Of a stretch of 5,723 bases of DNA, positions 5,147 through 5,723 are shown piece by piece. Position 1 is the first letter of the stretch, and each line of letters starts with the position of its first letter. The translations under genes were made by a program, and so were the position numbers. The DNA is from Prevotellaceae bacterium (GTDB taxonomy: Bacteria; Bacteroidota; Bacteroidia; Bacteroidales; UBA932): NCBI GenBank assembly GCA_031267155.1, contig JAIRZR010000228.1, positions 1-5,723 on the forward strand, read 5' to 3'. Below the pieces are notes generated by a model. It made no database searches and had not been told where the DNA came from. It saw only the letters and a list, made by a program, of their open reading frames with translations.

Positions 5147-5723
5147 TCAGTCTTTCAACTTTTTCCGGGTAAACACGATATGCGCCGGGATATCGCCTGT
5201 TATTGTTTCCCATTTTCTTTTTCCGTCGGGAGTGAAACAGTAGAGCATTCCGGGATTGATGAAATCCCTGGCGTCGGTTACGTATATCTCTCCTGTTTGC
5301 GGATTGATTGCGATACCGTAGGGCTTTTCGATTTTCGTGCCGTTGCTTATGAAACCGCGGGATACTATGCTTTTTGACACGGTATTGATTATTGCGTACG
5401 AGATGGAACTGCTGTTTGTCGTCTGGTTCCATTCCACTCCGCAGACATACAGCAAATCGCCGCGGAGAGCCATGTTTCCGGCGGACACGTCCAGCACATT
5501 CGAGATCCTGTCCTGCGAATCGATGACATACGTGCTGGATTTCATTCCCTTGTAGTCGCTTCGCGAACCCACGTAGATGTTGCCATGCCTGTCGAGTATC
5601 ATGCGATGCAGGTTTATCGCCACGGTGATTTTGCGGATTTCCGTGAAACTGTCCAGGTCTATGACCGACACCGTATTGTCGTACATCGGGACGCGGTATC
5701 CTCCCGAATTGGCGACATACAGC
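5147..5723 (-). CDS. YVTN/NHL-type beta-propeller protein, C-terminal fragment
   Basis: The minus-strand frame enters from the right edge and stops at TGA 5149-5147, leaving 191 residues. It contains repeated propeller blades. LYVANSGGYR is followed by NTVSVIDLDSF, the YVTN pattern. Then come NIYVGSRSDYKG, LLYVCGVEWNQT, and PYGIAINPQTGEIYVTDAR, an NHL-like blade. The protein ends in WETITGDIPAHIVF and a basic KKLKD. The ATG at 5686 lies inside a blade motif and is not the real start. The pattern resembles the YncE-like and DUF5074 surface proteins of Bacteroidota, which are usually exported lipoproteins often found near TonB-dependent receptors; the N-terminus needed to show export is outside the window. 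Such propellers bind ligands or partners and are not clearly enzymes. No T9SS tail is present at this C-terminus. Family likely, function unknown. Confidence 0.75.
   Translation of the reverse strand, partial: LYVANSGGYRVPMYDNTVSVIDLDSFTEIRKITVAINLHRMILDRHGNIYVGSRSDYKGMKSSTYVIDSQDRISNVLDVSAGNMALRGDLLYVCGVEWNQTTNSSSISYAIINTVSKSIVSRGFISNGTKIEKPYGIAINPQTGEIYVTDARDFINPGMLYCFTPDGKRKWETITGDIPAHIVFTRKKLKD

Noticed and set aside
5091..5432. Minus-strand frame of 113 codons overlapping the propeller gene
   Set aside because: It lies in another frame within the propeller coding sequence and has the Arg, Asn and His-rich composition of a shadow. Its last 15 or so residues beyond 5147 look more ordinary but have no independent start.
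1..5723. CRISPR array, toxin-antitoxin pair, riboswitch or phage genes
   Set aside because: No regularly spaced repeats, paired small genes, recognisable aptamer or phage motif was seen on either strand.

Overview
The window looks like chromosome from a member of the Bacteroidota, most likely the order Bacteroidales. Four signs support this: a secreted enzyme ending in a type IX secretion (T9SS) sorting domain, promoter elements of the TAnnTTTG type instead of sigma70 boxes, an IS3-family orfA of a type familiar from Bacteroidota, and a tRNA gene without an encoded CCA. No taxonomic marker gene is present, so the genus is open.

Layout from left to right. Positions 1-55 hold the first 18 codons of an unidentified minus-strand gene, with a good Bacteroidota promoter at 88-121. 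Positions 203 to about 900 are a decayed IS3-family insertion sequence: the left end is recognisable, orfA carries one in-frame stop, orfB keeps only its N-terminal part, and no right end was found. Positions 1058-3361 encode the main gene, a 767-residue secreted GH17 (beta-1,3-glucanase family) protein with several accessory domains and a T9SS tail. Positions 3584-4684 encode a PfkB-family sugar kinase most like 2-keto-3-deoxygluconate kinase. Its stop lies 10 bases before a tRNA-Gln(CTG) gene (4695-4765), and a long hairpin at 4797-4841 probably ends that unit. The gap 4842-5146 contains a start-less minus-strand reading frame with coding-like composition, possibly a gene relic. From 5147 to the right edge runs the C-terminal part of a minus-strand YVTN/NHL-type beta-propeller protein.

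Functional picture. The GH17 enzyme would act outside the cell or on its surface on beta-1,3-glucans. The kinase would act in the cytoplasm on a ketodeoxy sugar acid, normally derived from uronates. Nothing in the sequence ties them to one pathway: they have separate promoters, and no SusC/SusD pair, transporter or regulator is visible, so this is not a typical polysaccharide utilisation locus. The kinase, tRNA and hairpin may form one transcription unit. I see no convincing undescribed system. The points most worth a second look are the domain build of the GH17 protein, the kinase-tRNA arrangement with a T-stem mismatch in the tRNA, and the start-less reading frame at 4889-5071.
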